Shown: positions 1 to 9,402, counted from the stretch's first letter. The stretch: DNA of 64,000 bases from Knoellia sinensis KCTC 19936 (GCF_000768705.1 NZ_AVPJ01000001.1:124001-188000); one strand, 5' to 3'. A program made the numbers and translations. Notes: generated by a model from the sequence alone, not told the origin.

Positions 1-1211
1 AGGCTCGGCACGAGCAGGACTCCAGTGACGAACTGGCGGATCGTGCGGCCGCGTGAGATGCGGGCGATGAACATGCCGACGAACGGCGTCCACGACACCC
101 ACCAGGCCCAGTAGAAGATCGTCCAGCCCGACAGCCACGTCTGCATCGCGTCGCCACCGGCGGCGTCGGTCCGAGCCGACATCATGGCCAGGTCCTGGAA
201 GTACGACCCCACAGCGGTCGGAACGAGGTTCAGGATGAAGACCGTCGGGCCGACGATGAACACGAACACCGCGAGCGTCAGCGCCAGCACCATGTTGGTG
301 TTGGACAGCCACTGGATGCCCTTGGAGACGCCGGAGACGGCCGACAGGATGAAGCACAGGGTGAGGACCGTGATGATCGCGACGAGGACGGCGTTGCCGG
401 CCTGACCGATGCCCGCCACGATCTCGAGACCGGAGCCGATCTGCAGGGCGCCCAGGCCGAGCGAAGCCGCGGAGCCGAAGAGCGTGGCGAAGATGGCAAG
501 GATGTCGATGACCCGTCCCGCCGGACCGGCGGCCCTGCGCTCACCAATCAGGGGCGCGAACGCCGAGCTGATGAGCAGGGAACGACCGCGGCGGAAGACG
601 CCATAGGCGACAGCAAGGCCGACGACCGCGTAGATCGCCCACGGGTGCAACGTCCAGTGGAAGAGGGTGGTCGCCATGGCGGTCTGCACGGCCTGCGGGT
701 TGCCGACCTCACCGGTGCCCGGTGGCGGGGTGACGAAGTGCGCCACCGGCTCCGAGACGCCGTAGAACATCAGGCCGATGCCCATCCCGGCCGAGAACAT
801 CATGGCGATCCAGGAGACCGTCCTGAACTCGGGTTCCTCGTCGTCGCGTCCGAGGGGGATGCGACCGAACTTCCCGGCTGCGAGCCAGATGACGAACACG
901 ACGAAGCCCGAGGCCACGAGCGAGAAGAGCCAGCCCATGTTGTGGACGACCCAGGCGAGTCCGGCGGATGACGCCGACCCCAACGTCTCGGTGCTGAGGA
1001 AGCCCCAGAGGACGAAGCCGATGGCGATCACGGCAGTGACGCCAAAGACGATCGTGTCGAGCTTCTGGGGCTCGTCGGCGGGGTGCTCCTCCACGCGGTG
1101 GTCGAGGGCGGGGTGGGGAGTTTCGTCGAGCAGCGGACCGTCGAGGATCTCGCGCTCCCCCGTTGCGTCTGCCGGCGCGGTTGGTCCGGTCTTGGTGAGT
1201 TTCGTGTCCAC
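1..1211 (-). CDS. BCCT-family betaine/choline/carnitine transporter (C-terminus cut by window edge)
   Basis: Secondary transporter of the BCCT family, which takes up compatible solutes such as glycine betaine, choline or carnitine across the cytoplasmic membrane with Na+ or H+. The frame starts at a GTG (1209-1211) and runs off the left edge, leaving about 403 residues. After a hydrophilic acidic N-terminus of about 55 residues come hydrophobic helices with family motifs: FSAGMGIGLMFYGVSEP, then FHWTLHPWAIYAVVGLA, and near the edge WTIFYWAWWVSWTPFVG followed by FIARISRGRTIRQF. The aromatic WTIFYWAWW segment is the family's signature region. About 150 or more residues are missing. The start is uncertain: a GGAG lies about 20 nt upstream of the GTG, longer than usual. 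Substrate cannot be told from sequence. Confidence 0.9.
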   Translation of the reverse strand, partial: MDTKLTKTGPTAPADATGEREILDGPLLDETPHPALDHRVEEHPADEPQKLDTIVFGVTAVIAIGFVLWGFLSTETLGSASSAGLAWVVHNMGWLFSLVASGFVVFVIWLAAGKFGRIPLGRDDEEPEFRTVSWIAMMFSAGMGIGLMFYGVSEPVAHFVTPPPGTGEVGNPQAVQTAMATTLFHWTLHPWAIYAVVGLAVAYGVFRRGRSLLISSAFAPLIGERRAAGPAGRVIDILAIFATLFGSAASLGLGALQIGSGLEIVAGIGQAGNAVLVAIITVLTLCFILSAVSGVSKGIQWLSNTNMVLALTLAVFVFIVGPTVFILNLVPTAVGSYFQDLAMMSARTDAAGGDAMQTWLSGWTIFYWAWWVSWTPFVGMFIARISRGRTIRQFVTGVLLVPS

Positions 1212-1400
1212 GGGTGATTCGACGCCGAAGCGCCGCTCCTTCGTTGTTCTCGTCAGTTGCGTGTGCGGCTCGCATGCCGTCGATCTCAGGGTTCCAGCCG
1301 CTCCACCATGCCGAATGACGCGCGCGATCACAACTTGGACGTATGCCGTCCGCCCGCCTTCGCGAGTCCGCTCCGGTGCGCAGCGCGCACCGACCAGGGA

Positions 1401-2351
1401 TCAGAAACCCAGTCGTTGCAACTGTTTTGGGTCCCGCTGCCAGTCCTTGGCGATCTTCACGTGGAGGTCGAGATGGACCCGCTGACCGAGAAGCTTCTCA
1501 ATCCCTGCACGTGCCGTGGACCCCACCTCACGGAGACGCGAGCCACCGCGCCCGATGATGATCGCCTTCTGCGACGACCGCTCCACGAAGACGTTGACAC
1601 GCACGTCCATGAGGGGCTTGCCCTCCGGACGGTCCGGACGCGGGAGCATCTCCTCGACCACGACAGCGATCGAGTGCGGGAGCTCGTCGCGCACACCCTC
1701 CAGAGCCGCCTCGCGGACGAGCTCGGCGATCATGACGACCTCGGGTTCGTCGGTGAGCACGTCATCGGGATAGAGCGGTCCCGGCGACGCCGGAAGGTAC
1801 TTCGCGAGGACGGCCGCGACCGTGTCGACCTGATCGCCCTTGGTGGCCGAGCACGGGACGATCTCGGCCCAGTCGCCGAGTTGGTCGATGGCGATGAGGT
1901 GCTCGGCCAACCGTTTGCGATCGACCTTGTCGGACTTGGTGGCGAGCGCGATGATCGGCGTGCGCTTGGCCTGCCTGAGCTCGACGAGTTCGCGCGCGAT
2001 GAACTGGTCTCCCGGTCCGATCCGCTGGTCCGACGGGAGACAGAAGCCGACGACATCGACGTCGAGAAGGGTCTCGCGGACGAGGTCGTTGAGACGCTCC
2101 CCGAGCAGGGTCCGCGGCTTGTGCAGCCCGGGGGTGTCGACGAGGATCAGCTGGCTGGTCGGCGACGTGACGATGCCCCGGATGGTGTGCCGGGTCGTCT
2201 GCGGCTTGCTCGACGTGATCGCGACCTTGTCACCCACGAGCGCGTTGGTGAGGGTCGACTTGCCGGCGTTCGGGCGACCGATGAGACAGGCGAACCCAGC
2301 GGCATACGGCTTCTCGGTGGCACCGGAATCGGCGGTGACGGACTCACTCAT
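1401..2351 (-). CDS. era: GTPase Era
   Basis: Ribosome-assembly GTPase that binds the 3' end of 16S rRNA during 30S maturation. G1 is GRPNAGKST near residue 25, followed by a switch region with TTRHT, G3 DTPG near 74, a G4 motif reading TKSD (where NKxD is usual) and G5 CSA. The C-terminal part has the KH-domain stretch IIIGRGGSRLREVG. The 316-residue length is normal. ATG at 2351 is preferred over a GTG at 2357 because GGGAG lies 5 nt upstream of the ATG but abuts the GTG. The start overlaps the end of the upstream CorC-like gene by 8 bp, so the two are translationally coupled. Last gene of the HIT-phoH-ybeY-corC-era operon. Confidence 0.96.
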   Translation of the reverse strand: MSESVTADSGATEKPYAAGFACLIGRPNAGKSTLTNALVGDKVAITSSKPQTTRHTIRGIVTSPTSQLILVDTPGLHKPRTLLGERLNDLVRETLLDVDVVGFCLPSDQRIGPGDQFIARELVELRQAKRTPIIALATKSDKVDRKRLAEHLIAIDQLGDWAEIVPCSATKGDQVDTVAAVLAKYLPASPGPLYPDDVLTDEPEVVMIAELVREAALEGVRDELPHSIAVVVEEMLPRPDRPEGKPLMDVRVNVFVERSSQKAIIIGRGGSRLREVGSTARAGIEKLLGQRVHLDLHVKIAKDWQRDPKQLQRLGF

Positions 2352-3645
2352 GGGCACTCCCGGTCTCGGCTGGCTCCATCATCTCGTGCTCGGACGTCAC
2401 GATGCGCTCCACGATGACCGTGGCGATGCGGTGGCGACGACCGGCCATGCGCTCCGCGGTGAGTCGGAGGCCGGCGACGTCGCATGTCGATCCCAGGATG
2501 GGCACGCGTCCGATGGTCTTGCCGATGAGTCCGCCGACGGTGTCGACCTCGTCCTCCTCGATCGTCACCCCGAGGTGATCCGCGAGGTCATCGATGTCCA
2601 TCGTGGCGTCGACGCGCCAGCGCCCGTCCGGGAGTTCCTCGAGGTCGGGGGTCTCTCGGTCGTACTCGTCCGCGATCTCACCCACGATCTCCTCGATGAT
2701 GTCCTCGATGGTCACCAGGCCGGCCGTGCCACCCCACTCGTCCACGACGAGAGCGAAGTGGGTCTGGTCGCGTTGCATCTCACGCAGCAGGGCGTCGACC
2801 GGCTTGGACTCGGGGATGAACGGCATCGGTCGCATGAGCGCGGCGACCGGCATGGTGGCGCTCGCCGGATCAGACGTGACGCGCCTGACGACGTCCTTGA
2901 AGTAGAGGAGCCCGAGCACGTCGTCGGAGTCCTCACCCGTGACCGGGATTCGTGAATAGCCGCTGCGGAGAAAGAGATTCATCGCCTGTCGTGCAACACG
3001 GTCACTGTCGATCGTCACCATGTCTGTGCGTGGAACCATGACCTCTCTGGCCAGGGTGTCGCCGAGCTCGAAGACCGAGTGGATCATCTGGCGCTCGCCC
3101 GCCTCGATCAGCGACGACTCACCGGCGAGGTCGACCAGGTCGCGCAGTTCGGACTCGCTCTCGAAGGGTCCGTCGCGGTAGCCGCGCCCGGGGGTCACTG
3201 CGTTGGCGAGGACGACGAGGAGCCGTGACAGGGGTCCGAGCAACCGGCGCAGCCAGATCGCGACCGGCGCCGCCACGAGTGCCACTCCGGCGGCGTGCTG
3301 CCCACCGAGGGTGCGAGGTGACACGCCGACGAGGGCAAAGGAGACGACGGCCAGAATCGCGATGGCGATCAGGAGGGGCTTCCACGTCCCGTCGACGGCG
3401 CGGTAGACCGCCGTGGTCACGAGCACTGCGGTGGTCATCTCGGCGATGACACGGACGAACGAGACGACCGAGAGGTATGCCGCGCTGTCACCCACGACCT
3501 TGACCAAGGCCCCCGATCCGGGGCGACCGTCGTCGAGGAGTTCCTGGGCGCGAACCCGCGAGACCCGTTGCAGGGCTGCCTCGGCCGCCGACAGGGCGAA
3601 CGACATCACGAGACCGAGGATGCTGAAGACGACGAGCCTGGTCAT
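2344..3645 (-). CDS. CNNM/CorC-HlyC family membrane protein with CBS domains
   Basis: Membrane protein of the hemolysin/CorC family, implicated in other bacteria in Mg2+/Co2+ efflux or resistance. The N-terminal DUF21/CNNM region (about residues 1-155) has several hydrophobic helices. A tandem CBS pair follows (about 190-320), with MVPRTDMVTI and a long acidic stretch after VVDEWGGTAGLVTIEDIIEE, then a CorC/HlyC C-terminal domain (about 345-425). The 433-residue length is typical. The gene sits between ybeY (48-bp gap) and era (8-bp overlap), the standard actinobacterial arrangement. Metal specificity cannot be deduced. Confidence 0.92.
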   Translation of the reverse strand: MTRLVVFSILGLVMSFALSAAEAALQRVSRVRAQELLDDGRPGSGALVKVVGDSAAYLSVVSFVRVIAEMTTAVLVTTAVYRAVDGTWKPLLIAIAILAVVSFALVGVSPRTLGGQHAAGVALVAAPVAIWLRRLLGPLSRLLVVLANAVTPGRGYRDGPFESESELRDLVDLAGESSLIEAGERQMIHSVFELGDTLAREVMVPRTDMVTIDSDRVARQAMNLFLRSGYSRIPVTGEDSDDVLGLLYFKDVVRRVTSDPASATMPVAALMRPMPFIPESKPVDALLREMQRDQTHFALVVDEWGGTAGLVTIEDIIEEIVGEIADEYDRETPDLEELPDGRWRVDATMDIDDLADHLGVTIEEDEVDTVGGLIGKTIGRVPILGSTCDVAGLRLTAERMAGRRHRIATVIVERIVTSEHEMMEPAETGSAHE

Positions 3646-3693
3646 GGGGTCACCGCCCTGCTACCCGACGTCGAGGCGTCGGGACTGGCTGGG

Positions 3694-4161
3694 TCAGGCA
3701 CCGTGCCGACCCCTCGTCGCGAGGAAGGTCAGCAGGAGCTGGCGTTGCAGCTCGAACATCTCCTTCTCCTCGTCGGGCTCGGCGTGGTCGTAGCCCAGGA
3801 GGTGGAGGATGCCGTGGGTCGTGAGCAGCAGGAGCTCCTCTTCGGTGGCGTGGCCTGCGGCCGCGGCTTGCTTCTCGGCGACGCTCGGGCACAGAACGAT
3901 GTCCCCAAGGACCCCCTCTTCGGGGTCGTCGTCGTCACTGCCCGGACGGAGCTCATCCATGGGGAAGCTCATGACATCGGTCGGCCCCGGCAGGTCCATC
4001 CACTGGATGTGCAAGGTCTCCATCGCGTCCTCGTCGACGAGGCGCAGGCACAGGTCGGCCTGGGGGTGGACCTTCATCTCGCCCATGACGTAGCGAGCGC
4101 AGGCCACGAGTTCGAGCTCGTCGAGGTGGAACTCGGTTTCGTTGAGGACGTCGATGCTCAC
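3694..4161 (-). CDS. ybeY: Endoribonuclease YbeY
   Basis: Single-strand endoribonuclease needed for 16S rRNA 3'-end maturation and 70S quality control. The metal site [11 protein letters not shown] is at residues 116-126 and supplies the family's three histidines (H-x3-H-x5-H). The 155-residue length fits the family. The GTG start (4159-4161) overlaps the phoH stop by four bases (GTGA), indicating coupled translation. The neighbours phoH upstream and a CorC-like gene and era downstream are the conserved context and support a ribosome-maturation operon. Confidence 0.96.
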   Translation of the reverse strand: MSIDVLNETEFHLDELELVACARYVMGEMKVHPQADLCLRLVDEDAMETLHIQWMDLPGPTDVMSFPMDELRPGSDDDDPEEGVLGDIVLCPSVAEKQAAAAGHATEEELLLLTTHGILHLLGYDHAEPDEEKEMFELQRQLLLTFLATRGRHGA

Positions 4162-5291
4162 GCGTCGCCGCCCTGGTCACCCGTCGGGTTCGTGGCTGGT
4201 TCGGACGGTGAGGTCGCCTCGCCCGAGGACGCCGCGTCGGGCGAACTCCTCTTGGGCGAGCGCCGTGGCCGGGCCGCCCCCTTGGGCTGATGGCGCGCGT
4301 CCCATCGCCCGTAGGCGTCGACGATCTGGCCGACCAGCCGGTGCCGGACCACATCCTGGGCGGTGAGTTCGGTGAAGTGAATGTCCTCCACGCTGGTCAG
4401 GATGTCGCGGACGACGCGGAGGCCGCTCTGCGTGCCGCCGGGCAGGTCCACCTGGGTGACGTCGCCCGTCACAACCATCTTGGAGCCGAACCCAAGCCTG
4501 GTGAGGAACATCTTCATCTGCTCGGGCGTGGTGTTCTGGGCCTCGTCGAGGATCACGAAGGAGTCGTTGATCGAACGACCGCGCATGAACGCGAGCGGGG
4601 CCACCTCGATGGTCCCTGCCGCCATGAGCCGCGGGATCGAGTCGGGGTCGACCATGTCATGCAGGGCGTCATAGAGGGGTCGCAGGTAGGGGTCGATCTT
4701 GTCGTTGAGGGTGCCCGGGAGGAAGCCCAGACGTTCACCCGCCTCCACCGCGGGGCGGGTGAGGATGATCCGGTTGACCTGCTTCGACTGGAGGGCCGCG
4801 ACGGCTTTGGCCATGGCGAGATAGGTCTTGCCCGTTCCCGCAGGACCGATCCCGAACGTGATCGTGTGGTCGTCGATCGCGTCGACGTAGCGCTTCTGAC
4901 CCAGCGTCTTCGGTCGAATGGTGCGGCCCCGCGACGACACGATGTTCATCGTGAGGACGTCAGCGGGACGCTCTGCTGTCTGTGCGCGCAGCATCGCGAT
5001 GGACCGCTCGACCGCATCACGGTTGAGCGCCTGACCACCGTCGATGACGGCGAGCAGCTCGTCGATGACGCGCTCGACAAGCGCGACCTCCGCGCTGGTG
5101 CCGGAGAGGTGGAACTCGTTGCCGCGCACGTGGATCGAGGTCAGCGGGAACTGGCGCTCCATGGTGCGGAGCAACTCGTCGCGTGGACCCAGGAGGGACA
5201 CCATCGGCACGTCGGCCGGGATCGTGACGGTGTGGACCGGGAGGTGAGTCGACGGGTCGCCGGACGTGGAGGTGTGTGATGCGTCTGTCAT
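4158..5291 (-). CDS. phoH: PhoH-family ATPase
   Basis: Cytoplasmic PhoH-like P-loop ATPase, a family associated with RNA metabolism and phosphate stress. Walker [16 protein letters not shown] lies near residue 150, the Walker B-like FVILDEAQN near 255, and sensor motif [12 protein letters not shown] near 285. An N-terminal KH-like region (about 15-85) and a Pro/Arg/Ser-rich tail flank the ATPase core. The start is not certain: ATG at 5291 has a GGGTGA just upstream, and a second in-frame ATG lies at 5300. The open frame continues upstream into the HIT gene, but that part is a shadow. The stop overlaps the ybeY start. Confidence 0.94.
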   Translation of the reverse strand: MTDASHTSTSGDPSTHLPVHTVTIPADVPMVSLLGPRDELLRTMERQFPLTSIHVRGNEFHLSGTSAEVALVERVIDELLAVIDGGQALNRDAVERSIAMLRAQTAERPADVLTMNIVSSRGRTIRPKTLGQKRYVDAIDDHTITFGIGPAGTGKTYLAMAKAVAALQSKQVNRIILTRPAVEAGERLGFLPGTLNDKIDPYLRPLYDALHDMVDPDSIPRLMAAGTIEVAPLAFMRGRSINDSFVILDEAQNTTPEQMKMFLTRLGFGSKMVVTGDVTQVDLPGGTQSGLRVVRDILTSVEDIHFTELTAQDVVRHRLVGQIVDAYGRWDARHQPKGAARPRRSPKRSSPDAASSGEATSPSEPATNPTGDQGGDA

Positions 5292-5316
5292 GTCACCCAT
5301 GAGTCTACGGTTCGGC

Positions 5317-5673
5317 TCAGCCGGGAGGCCATTGCATTCGCCGGCCACCCAGCACGTGCAGATGAGCGTGGAACACGGCCTGCCCACCCTCGACGCCGGT
5401 GTTGAAGACCAGCCGGTACCCCGCGTCAAGGCCCTCGGACGCCGCGACGTCCCTCGCGAGGCCGACGACATCCGCCAGCTCGAGCGGGTTCTCGGCGAGT
5501 TCGCCGGCATTCTCGACGTGCCGCTTGGGAACCACGAGGACGTGCTTCGGCGCTTGCGGCTCGATGTCGCGGAACGCGAGGCTGTGCGGGGTCTCGGCAA
5601 CCACGTCGGGTTCGATCTCGCGCGAGACGAAGCGACAGAACAGGCATTCGGGAGAAGTCTGCGCAGGGGCCAT
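5317..5673 (-). CDS. HIT-domain (histidine triad) nucleotide-binding protein
   Basis: Small HIT-superfamily nucleotide hydrolase/transferase of 118 residues. The active-site triad HAHLHV is at residues 102-107. CLFC (residues 10-13) starts a probable zinc-binding N-terminus as in HINT-type proteins. It is the first gene of the phoH-ybeY-corC-era operon, 25 bp ahead of phoH. A TACTGT hexamer ends 6 nt upstream of the ATG, so the transcript is probably leaderless and this promoter may drive the operon. Physiological substrate is unknown; HINT-type members cleave AMP-lysine-like phosphoramidates. Confidence 0.93.
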   Translation of the reverse strand: MAPAQTSPECLFCRFVSREIEPDVVAETPHSLAFRDIEPQAPKHVLVVPKRHVENAGELAENPLELADVVGLARDVAASEGLDAGYRLVFNTGVEGGQAVFHAHLHVLGGRRMQWPPG

Positions 5674-5679
5674 GCCCCG

Positions 5680-5685
5680 ACAGTA
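5680..5685 (-). promoter_or_regulatory. Candidate leaderless -10 element of the HIT-phoH operon
   Basis: TACTGT on the minus strand ends 6 nt before the HIT start codon. This matches the TANNNT spacing of actinobacterial leaderless promoters. Inference from sequence only. Confidence 0.5.
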
Positions 5686-5723
5686 AACCGATCTCGCCCC
5701 TCAGGCGTCTCAGGGACGTGACA

Positions 5724-6266
5724 ATGACTCTCGTGGGGTCACGACGTGACGCAAGAGCGCGCGCCGCCGCCGATGACGGCGTGTCGAGCCTGTATGCCGT
5801 GCACTGGACCCCCATGGTCCGGCTGGCCTGGCTCTTCGTCCACGACGATCTCCTCGCGGAGGAGATCGCCCAGGACGCCTTCATCTCGCTCCATCGGAAG
5901 TGGCACGAGGTCCAGGAAGGCCGCGGTGCGGCATACCTGCGGCAGTGTGTCGTCAACGGAGCGCGCTCCGCGCTCCGGCACCACAAGGTGGAGCAGCGAT
6001 ATCTCGAGTCACTGCCACACGGCACACGTCACCTGAGGGTCGCGAGCGCCGAGGACGAGGCGATCTCGGCGACCGGAGCCGCCGACCTGTTCCACCGCCT
6101 TCAGAAGTTGCCCACGCGTCAGCGCGAGGTGCTGGTGCTGCGCTACTACCTCGATCTCAGTGAGGCCCAGATCGCCGATAGCCTCGGCATCGCGCCCGGC
6201 TCGGTCAAGGCCCATGCCCATCGTGGTCTCGCCGCCCTGCGCACCCAGATGGAGGACCGGACATGA
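5724..6266 (+). CDS. SigE-family ECF RNA polymerase sigma factor
   Basis: Group 4 sigma factor of the actinobacterial SigE-like subfamily, directing RNA polymerase to a small regulon. Region 2 (about residues 20-85) contains LAWLFVHDDLLAEEIAQDAF, and region 4 (about 120-175) contains LPTRQREVLVLRYYLDLSEA followed by an IADSLGIAPGSVKAHAHR helix-turn-helix. The 180-residue length is normal. ATG at 5724 is chosen because AGGGA sits 7 nt upstream; a GTG at 5718 would be too close to it. It overlaps the next gene by four bases (ATGA), so the membrane GerMN protein is co-translated and is the likely signalling partner. It is divergent from the HIT operon. Confidence 0.92.
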   Translation: MTLVGSRRDARARAAADDGVSSLYAVHWTPMVRLAWLFVHDDLLAEEIAQDAFISLHRKWHEVQEGRGAAYLRQCVVNGARSALRHHKVEQRYLESLPHGTRHLRVASAEDEAISATGAADLFHRLQKLPTRQREVLVLRYYLDLSEAQIADSLGIAPGSVKAHAHRGLAALRTQMEDRT

Positions 6267-7384
6267 CCACCCAGTTCGACCAGTCGTCGACCGAGCGAGA
6301 GCTTCGCGAGGCCTTGGCCCAGCGCGCGGCCGAGGTCCATCCTTCAGCCCGGCTCGACGAGATTCTGCGGGCGGCTGCGGAGCCGGAGGCCGTGAACGTG
6401 CGTCGGCGCTGGCTCGCGGGAATCGGTATCGCCGCCGCGGCTGCCACAGTGGCCGGTGCGGTCTGGGCATCACGCCCGGACTCGGAGCCGACTCTGCCTG
6501 CCAACACCCCGTCGGCCACGCCCACCAGCTCCGCGCCCGCACCCTCCGCGTCGCCCAGCATCTCCCCGAGCGCGTCCCCGACCGCGTCGCCCAGTGCCTC
6601 TCAACCGGGGACCACTGCGCCAACTCCATCGACGTCCCCGCCGGCCGTGCCTCCAGCCCCCAACCAACCCACGTCGAGCAGTGCCCTCGCGATCTACCGA
6701 GTGGGCACCAACGGGGGGTCGGCGAACCGTCCCGGCCTGGTGCGTGAGTTCAAGGCATCGGGCGGATCCGCGACCGAATCGACCCGGGTGTCCACCGCTG
6801 TTGAGGAGTCGCTGCGGCGAACCGATCTCTGGCGCGGAGTCACGATCGAGGACGTCACCGTCACGAGCGGCCGCATCACCCTCGAGTTGTCGGGTCCGGG
6901 GTCGTCCGCCGCATCAGCCAACGCGGCCCGATTGGGCGTGTCCGCACTCGTGTGGACCGCGCAGGCGGTCGTCGGTCGGGGTGACGTCCCGGTCCAGATC
7001 ACCGCTGCGGGCGGAGGCCGACTGCTCGGTCATGTGGCCACGACGTCGACCTTCACGCGCGCCTCGACTCCCCCAGAAGCTCTCTGCGACATCTGGATCG
7101 ACGCCCCCTCCCCGGGTGCCTCACTCCGCGGCTCCAACGTCGTGGTCGTGCGTGGACAGGCCGTGGCCTGGGAGGCCAACGTCGAGTGGGAGCTGCGATC
7201 GGGAGATTCGACCGTGCGTGAGGGCTTCACAACAGCCTCTGTCGGCGCGCCCAGTCGTGGCACGTTCAGCATCGATCTGGGCCGACTCGACGCGGGGAGC
7301 TACGCGATCCGCGCCTTCACCACGTCTCCCGAGGACGGTGCTCGAGTGCTTGCCGAGCGGGTCGTCACGTTCACGGTGCGGTGA
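6263..7384 (+). CDS. Membrane-anchored GerMN/Gmad2-domain protein, putative partner of the upstream sigma factor
   Basis: A cytoplasmic N-terminus of about 50 residues is followed by one membrane helix (about 52-72, WLAGIGIAAAAATVAGAVWA). Then come a Pro/Ser/Thr-rich linker (about 78-135), a GerMN-like domain (about 140-260) and a Gmad2 immunoglobulin-like domain at the C-terminus (about 275-373, DIWIDAPSPGASLRGSNVVVVRGQA). Such modules are extracytoplasmic and occur in spore-germination and envelope proteins. The four-base overlap with the sigma gene suggests the short N-terminus acts as an anti-sigma or sensor module; no ZAS-type His-x3-Cys-x2-Cys motif is visible, so this is inference. Confidence 0.8.
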   Translation: MTTQFDQSSTERELREALAQRAAEVHPSARLDEILRAAAEPEAVNVRRRWLAGIGIAAAAATVAGAVWASRPDSEPTLPANTPSATPTSSAPAPSASPSISPSASPTASPSASQPGTTAPTPSTSPPAVPPAPNQPTSSSALAIYRVGTNGGSANRPGLVREFKASGGSATESTRVSTAVEESLRRTDLWRGVTIEDVTVTSGRITLELSGPGSSAASANAARLGVSALVWTAQAVVGRGDVPVQITAAGGGRLLGHVATTSTFTRASTPPEALCDIWIDAPSPGASLRGSNVVVVRGQAVAWEANVEWELRSGDSTVREGFTTASVGAPSRGTFSIDLGRLDAGSYAIRAFTTSPEDGARVLAERVVTFTVR

Positions 7385-7392
7385 GGGCGTCG

Positions 7393-8136
7393 TCAGCGCC
7401 AGCGGGCTGAGGCACTGAGGACGGCCAGCGCGGCAGGTCCTGCACTCGACGAGCGGAGGACCGTGTCGCCGAGGCGGACGATCCGAGCGCCGGCGCTGGC
7501 GAACGCCTCGAGCTCCTGGGGCGCGATGCCGCCCTCGGGACCCACGACGAGGAGCACGTCGCCCTCGTCGGGCAAGGTCTCGGCGGCCAAGGGCAACTGG
7601 GCGTCCTCATGGAGCACGTATGCCGTGACGCCCGCGGCGATGCGCGCCGCAAGTTCGGTCGTGGTCACCACGGGAGCCAGGATCGGTCGACGGGGGCGTC
7701 GAGACTGCTTCGTGGCCGCGATGAGAACGGCATCCCACTTGCGCCATGCCTTGTCCCCGCGATCGCCGCGCCACTGGACGATGCTGCGGCTGGCCTGCCA
7801 CGGCACGACCTCGTCGACGCCGAGCTCGGTGGCCGCCTCGATCGCCTGGTCGTCCCGATCTCCCTTCGCCAGGGCCTGGACGAGCACGAGTCGCGGAGAC
7901 GGGACAGGCACGTCCTCGACGATCTCGACGCGGAGGGTCAGCCGGTCGCGCTCGACGGACTCGACCTCACCCGTGACGAGACGCCCGGCTCCGTCGGCCA
8001 GACGGAGGTGCTCCCCCGGCTGGGTGCGCTTCACCGTGGCAGCGTGGCGGCCCTCGCTCCCGTCGAGCACGACGACATCACCGACGCGAGTCCCGTCGAG
8101 GGTTCCGCCGGCCACGAGGTAGAGGTGGAGACTCAC
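7393..8136 (-). CDS. rsmE: 16S rRNA (uracil1498-N3)-methyltransferase RsmE
   Basis: SPOUT-class methyltransferase that methylates U1498 of 16S rRNA. The C-terminal SAM-binding knot reads LLVVGPEGGIAPQELEAF and then RLGDTVLRSSSAGPAALAVL, the characteristic RsmE signature. The N-terminal PUA-like domain includes GSEGRHAATVKR. Length is 247 residues. The GTG start at 8136 is chosen for AGGAG 7 nt upstream; the frame stays open further but has no better signal. It lies 112 bp downstream of dnaJ on the same strand, the usual hrcA-dnaJ-rsmE order. It converges with the GerMN gene, 8 bp apart. Confidence 0.95.
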   Translation of the reverse strand: MSLHLYLVAGGTLDGTRVGDVVVLDGSEGRHAATVKRTQPGEHLRLADGAGRLVTGEVESVERDRLTLRVEIVEDVPVPSPRLVLVQALAKGDRDDQAIEAATELGVDEVVPWQASRSIVQWRGDRGDKAWRKWDAVLIAATKQSRRPRRPILAPVVTTTELAARIAAGVTAYVLHEDAQLPLAAETLPDEGDVLLVVGPEGGIAPQELEAFASAGARIVRLGDTVLRSSSAGPAALAVLSASARWR

Positions 8137-8159
8137 GCCACCGCTCCTGCGACCGAGCA

Positions 8160-8224
8160 GTGACATGTGGCGGGGCGCGCGCTTGCGACGAAGGAGCAAC
8201 TGAGCGTGCCGTGCCACATGTCAC
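8160..8224. repeat. 12-bp perfect inverted repeat between dnaJ and rsmE
   Basis: GTGACATGTGGC (8160-8171) is matched by GCCACATGTCAC (8213-8224), with 41 bp between. Each arm contains the palindrome ACATGT. There is no T-run, so it is not a typical terminator. It may be a DNA-binding site or an mRNA structure separating dnaJ from rsmE. Confidence 0.6.
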
Positions 8225-8248
8225 GGAGCGGCGCGCACGTCATGGGGC

Positions 8249-9382
8249 TCAACGCGCCTTGAACGCGTCGCGCAGCTTGCCGAAGAGGGAACCCTCCGTG
8301 GGGTTCGCAACCTGCCCGGTCGGCTTCTCCTCGTCGCGGAGCGCGGCGAGCTGGCGCAGCAGGTCCTCCTGCTCGGAGGTCAGCTTGGTCGGCGTCGCCA
8401 CCATGGCGTGGACGATGATGTCGCCTCGGCCGGACCCGCGCAGGTGGGTCACCCCGAGCCCGCGGAGCAAGATCTGTTCCCCGGACTGGATGCCGCGTCG
8501 CACGTCGAGCTCGCTCACCCCGTCGAAGGTCTCGAACGGCACCGTCGCACCCAGGGCCGCCGCAGTCATGGGGACCTCGAGCGTCGCGTGCAGGTCGTCT
8601 CCCTGGCGCTGGAACCGCTGGTCGCGGCGCACCGCCACCTCGACGTAGAGGTCACCGGCCGGGCCGTTGCCCGGGCCCACCTCACCCTCGCCCGCCAGCT
8701 GGATGCGCGTACCGGTGTCGACGCCCGCGGGGACGCGGATCGTCAACGTGCGCCGGCTCCGGACCCGACCGTCGCCGGAGCACTCGTAGCAAGGGGCCTC
8801 GATGACCTGACCCGTCGCCTGGCAGTTGACGCACGGCCTGGAGGTCATGACCTGGCCGAGGAAGCTCCGCTGGACCTGCTGGATGTGCCCGGACCCCTGG
8901 CACACGTCACACGTTCGCGTGCCGGTCCCGGGCTGGGTGCCAGCCCCGTGGCAGGTCGAGCAGCCCACCGCCGTGTCCACGGTGAGTTCCTTCTCGGCGC
9001 CGAACACGGCGTCGGCGAGGTCGAGGTCGAGGCGAACCAGAGCGTCCTGGCCCCGCGCCTGACGCGACCGAGGTCCACCACCCTGCGCCTGCCCCGCGCC
9101 CGCGCCGAAGAACGCGTCCATGACGTCGCTGAACGAGAAGCCTTGGCCGAAGCCCGAAGCACCTGCTCCGGCGTAGGGGTCGGCGCCCATGTCGTAGTTG
9201 CGCTTCTTCTCCGCGTCGGAGAGCACGTCGTAGGCCTGCGAGACCTTCTTGAACTGCTCCTCGGCCTCGGGGCCGGGATTGACGTCTGGGTGGAGTTTGC
9301 GTGCGGCTCGGCGGTAGGCCTTCTTGATCTCGTCGGCAGTCGCGTCACGGGCCACGCCGAGGTCGGCGTAGTAGTCGTTCAC
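8249..9382 (-). CDS. dnaJ: Chaperone protein DnaJ (DnaJ2 type)
   Basis: Hsp40 co-chaperone of DnaK. The J domain carries HPD at residues 31-33. A Gly-rich region (about 75-115) precedes a zinc-binding domain with four Cys repeats: [24 protein letters not shown] and CYECSGDG. Substrate-binding C-terminal domains follow. Length is 377 residues. The GTG at 9382 is chosen because family members begin with xNDYY and because AAGGA lies 11 nt upstream; an in-frame ATG at 9403 lacks a ribosome-binding site. It lies directly downstream of hrcA, so it is expected to be heat-shock controlled. Confidence 0.95.
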   Translation of the reverse strand: MNDYYADLGVARDATADEIKKAYRRAARKLHPDVNPGPEAEEQFKKVSQAYDVLSDAEKKRNYDMGADPYAGAGASGFGQGFSFSDVMDAFFGAGAGQAQGGGPRSRQARGQDALVRLDLDLADAVFGAEKELTVDTAVGCSTCHGAGTQPGTGTRTCDVCQGSGHIQQVQRSFLGQVMTSRPCVNCQATGQVIEAPCYECSGDGRVRSRRTLTIRVPAGVDTGTRIQLAGEGEVGPGNGPAGDLYVEVAVRRDQRFQRQGDDLHATLEVPMTAAALGATVPFETFDGVSELDVRRGIQSGEQILLRGLGVTHLRGSGRGDIIVHAMVATPTKLTSEQEDLLRQLAALRDEEKPTGQVANPTEGSLFGKLRDAFKAR

Positions 9383-9402
9383 TTCGGTGGACGTCCTTCG
9401 CA

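Noticed and set aside
4158-5600. Extended phoH frame reaching into the HIT gene
   Set aside because: The extra 100 codons are antisense-like Ser/Arg-rich sequence overlapping the HIT coding frame; similarity to PhoH begins near 5291.
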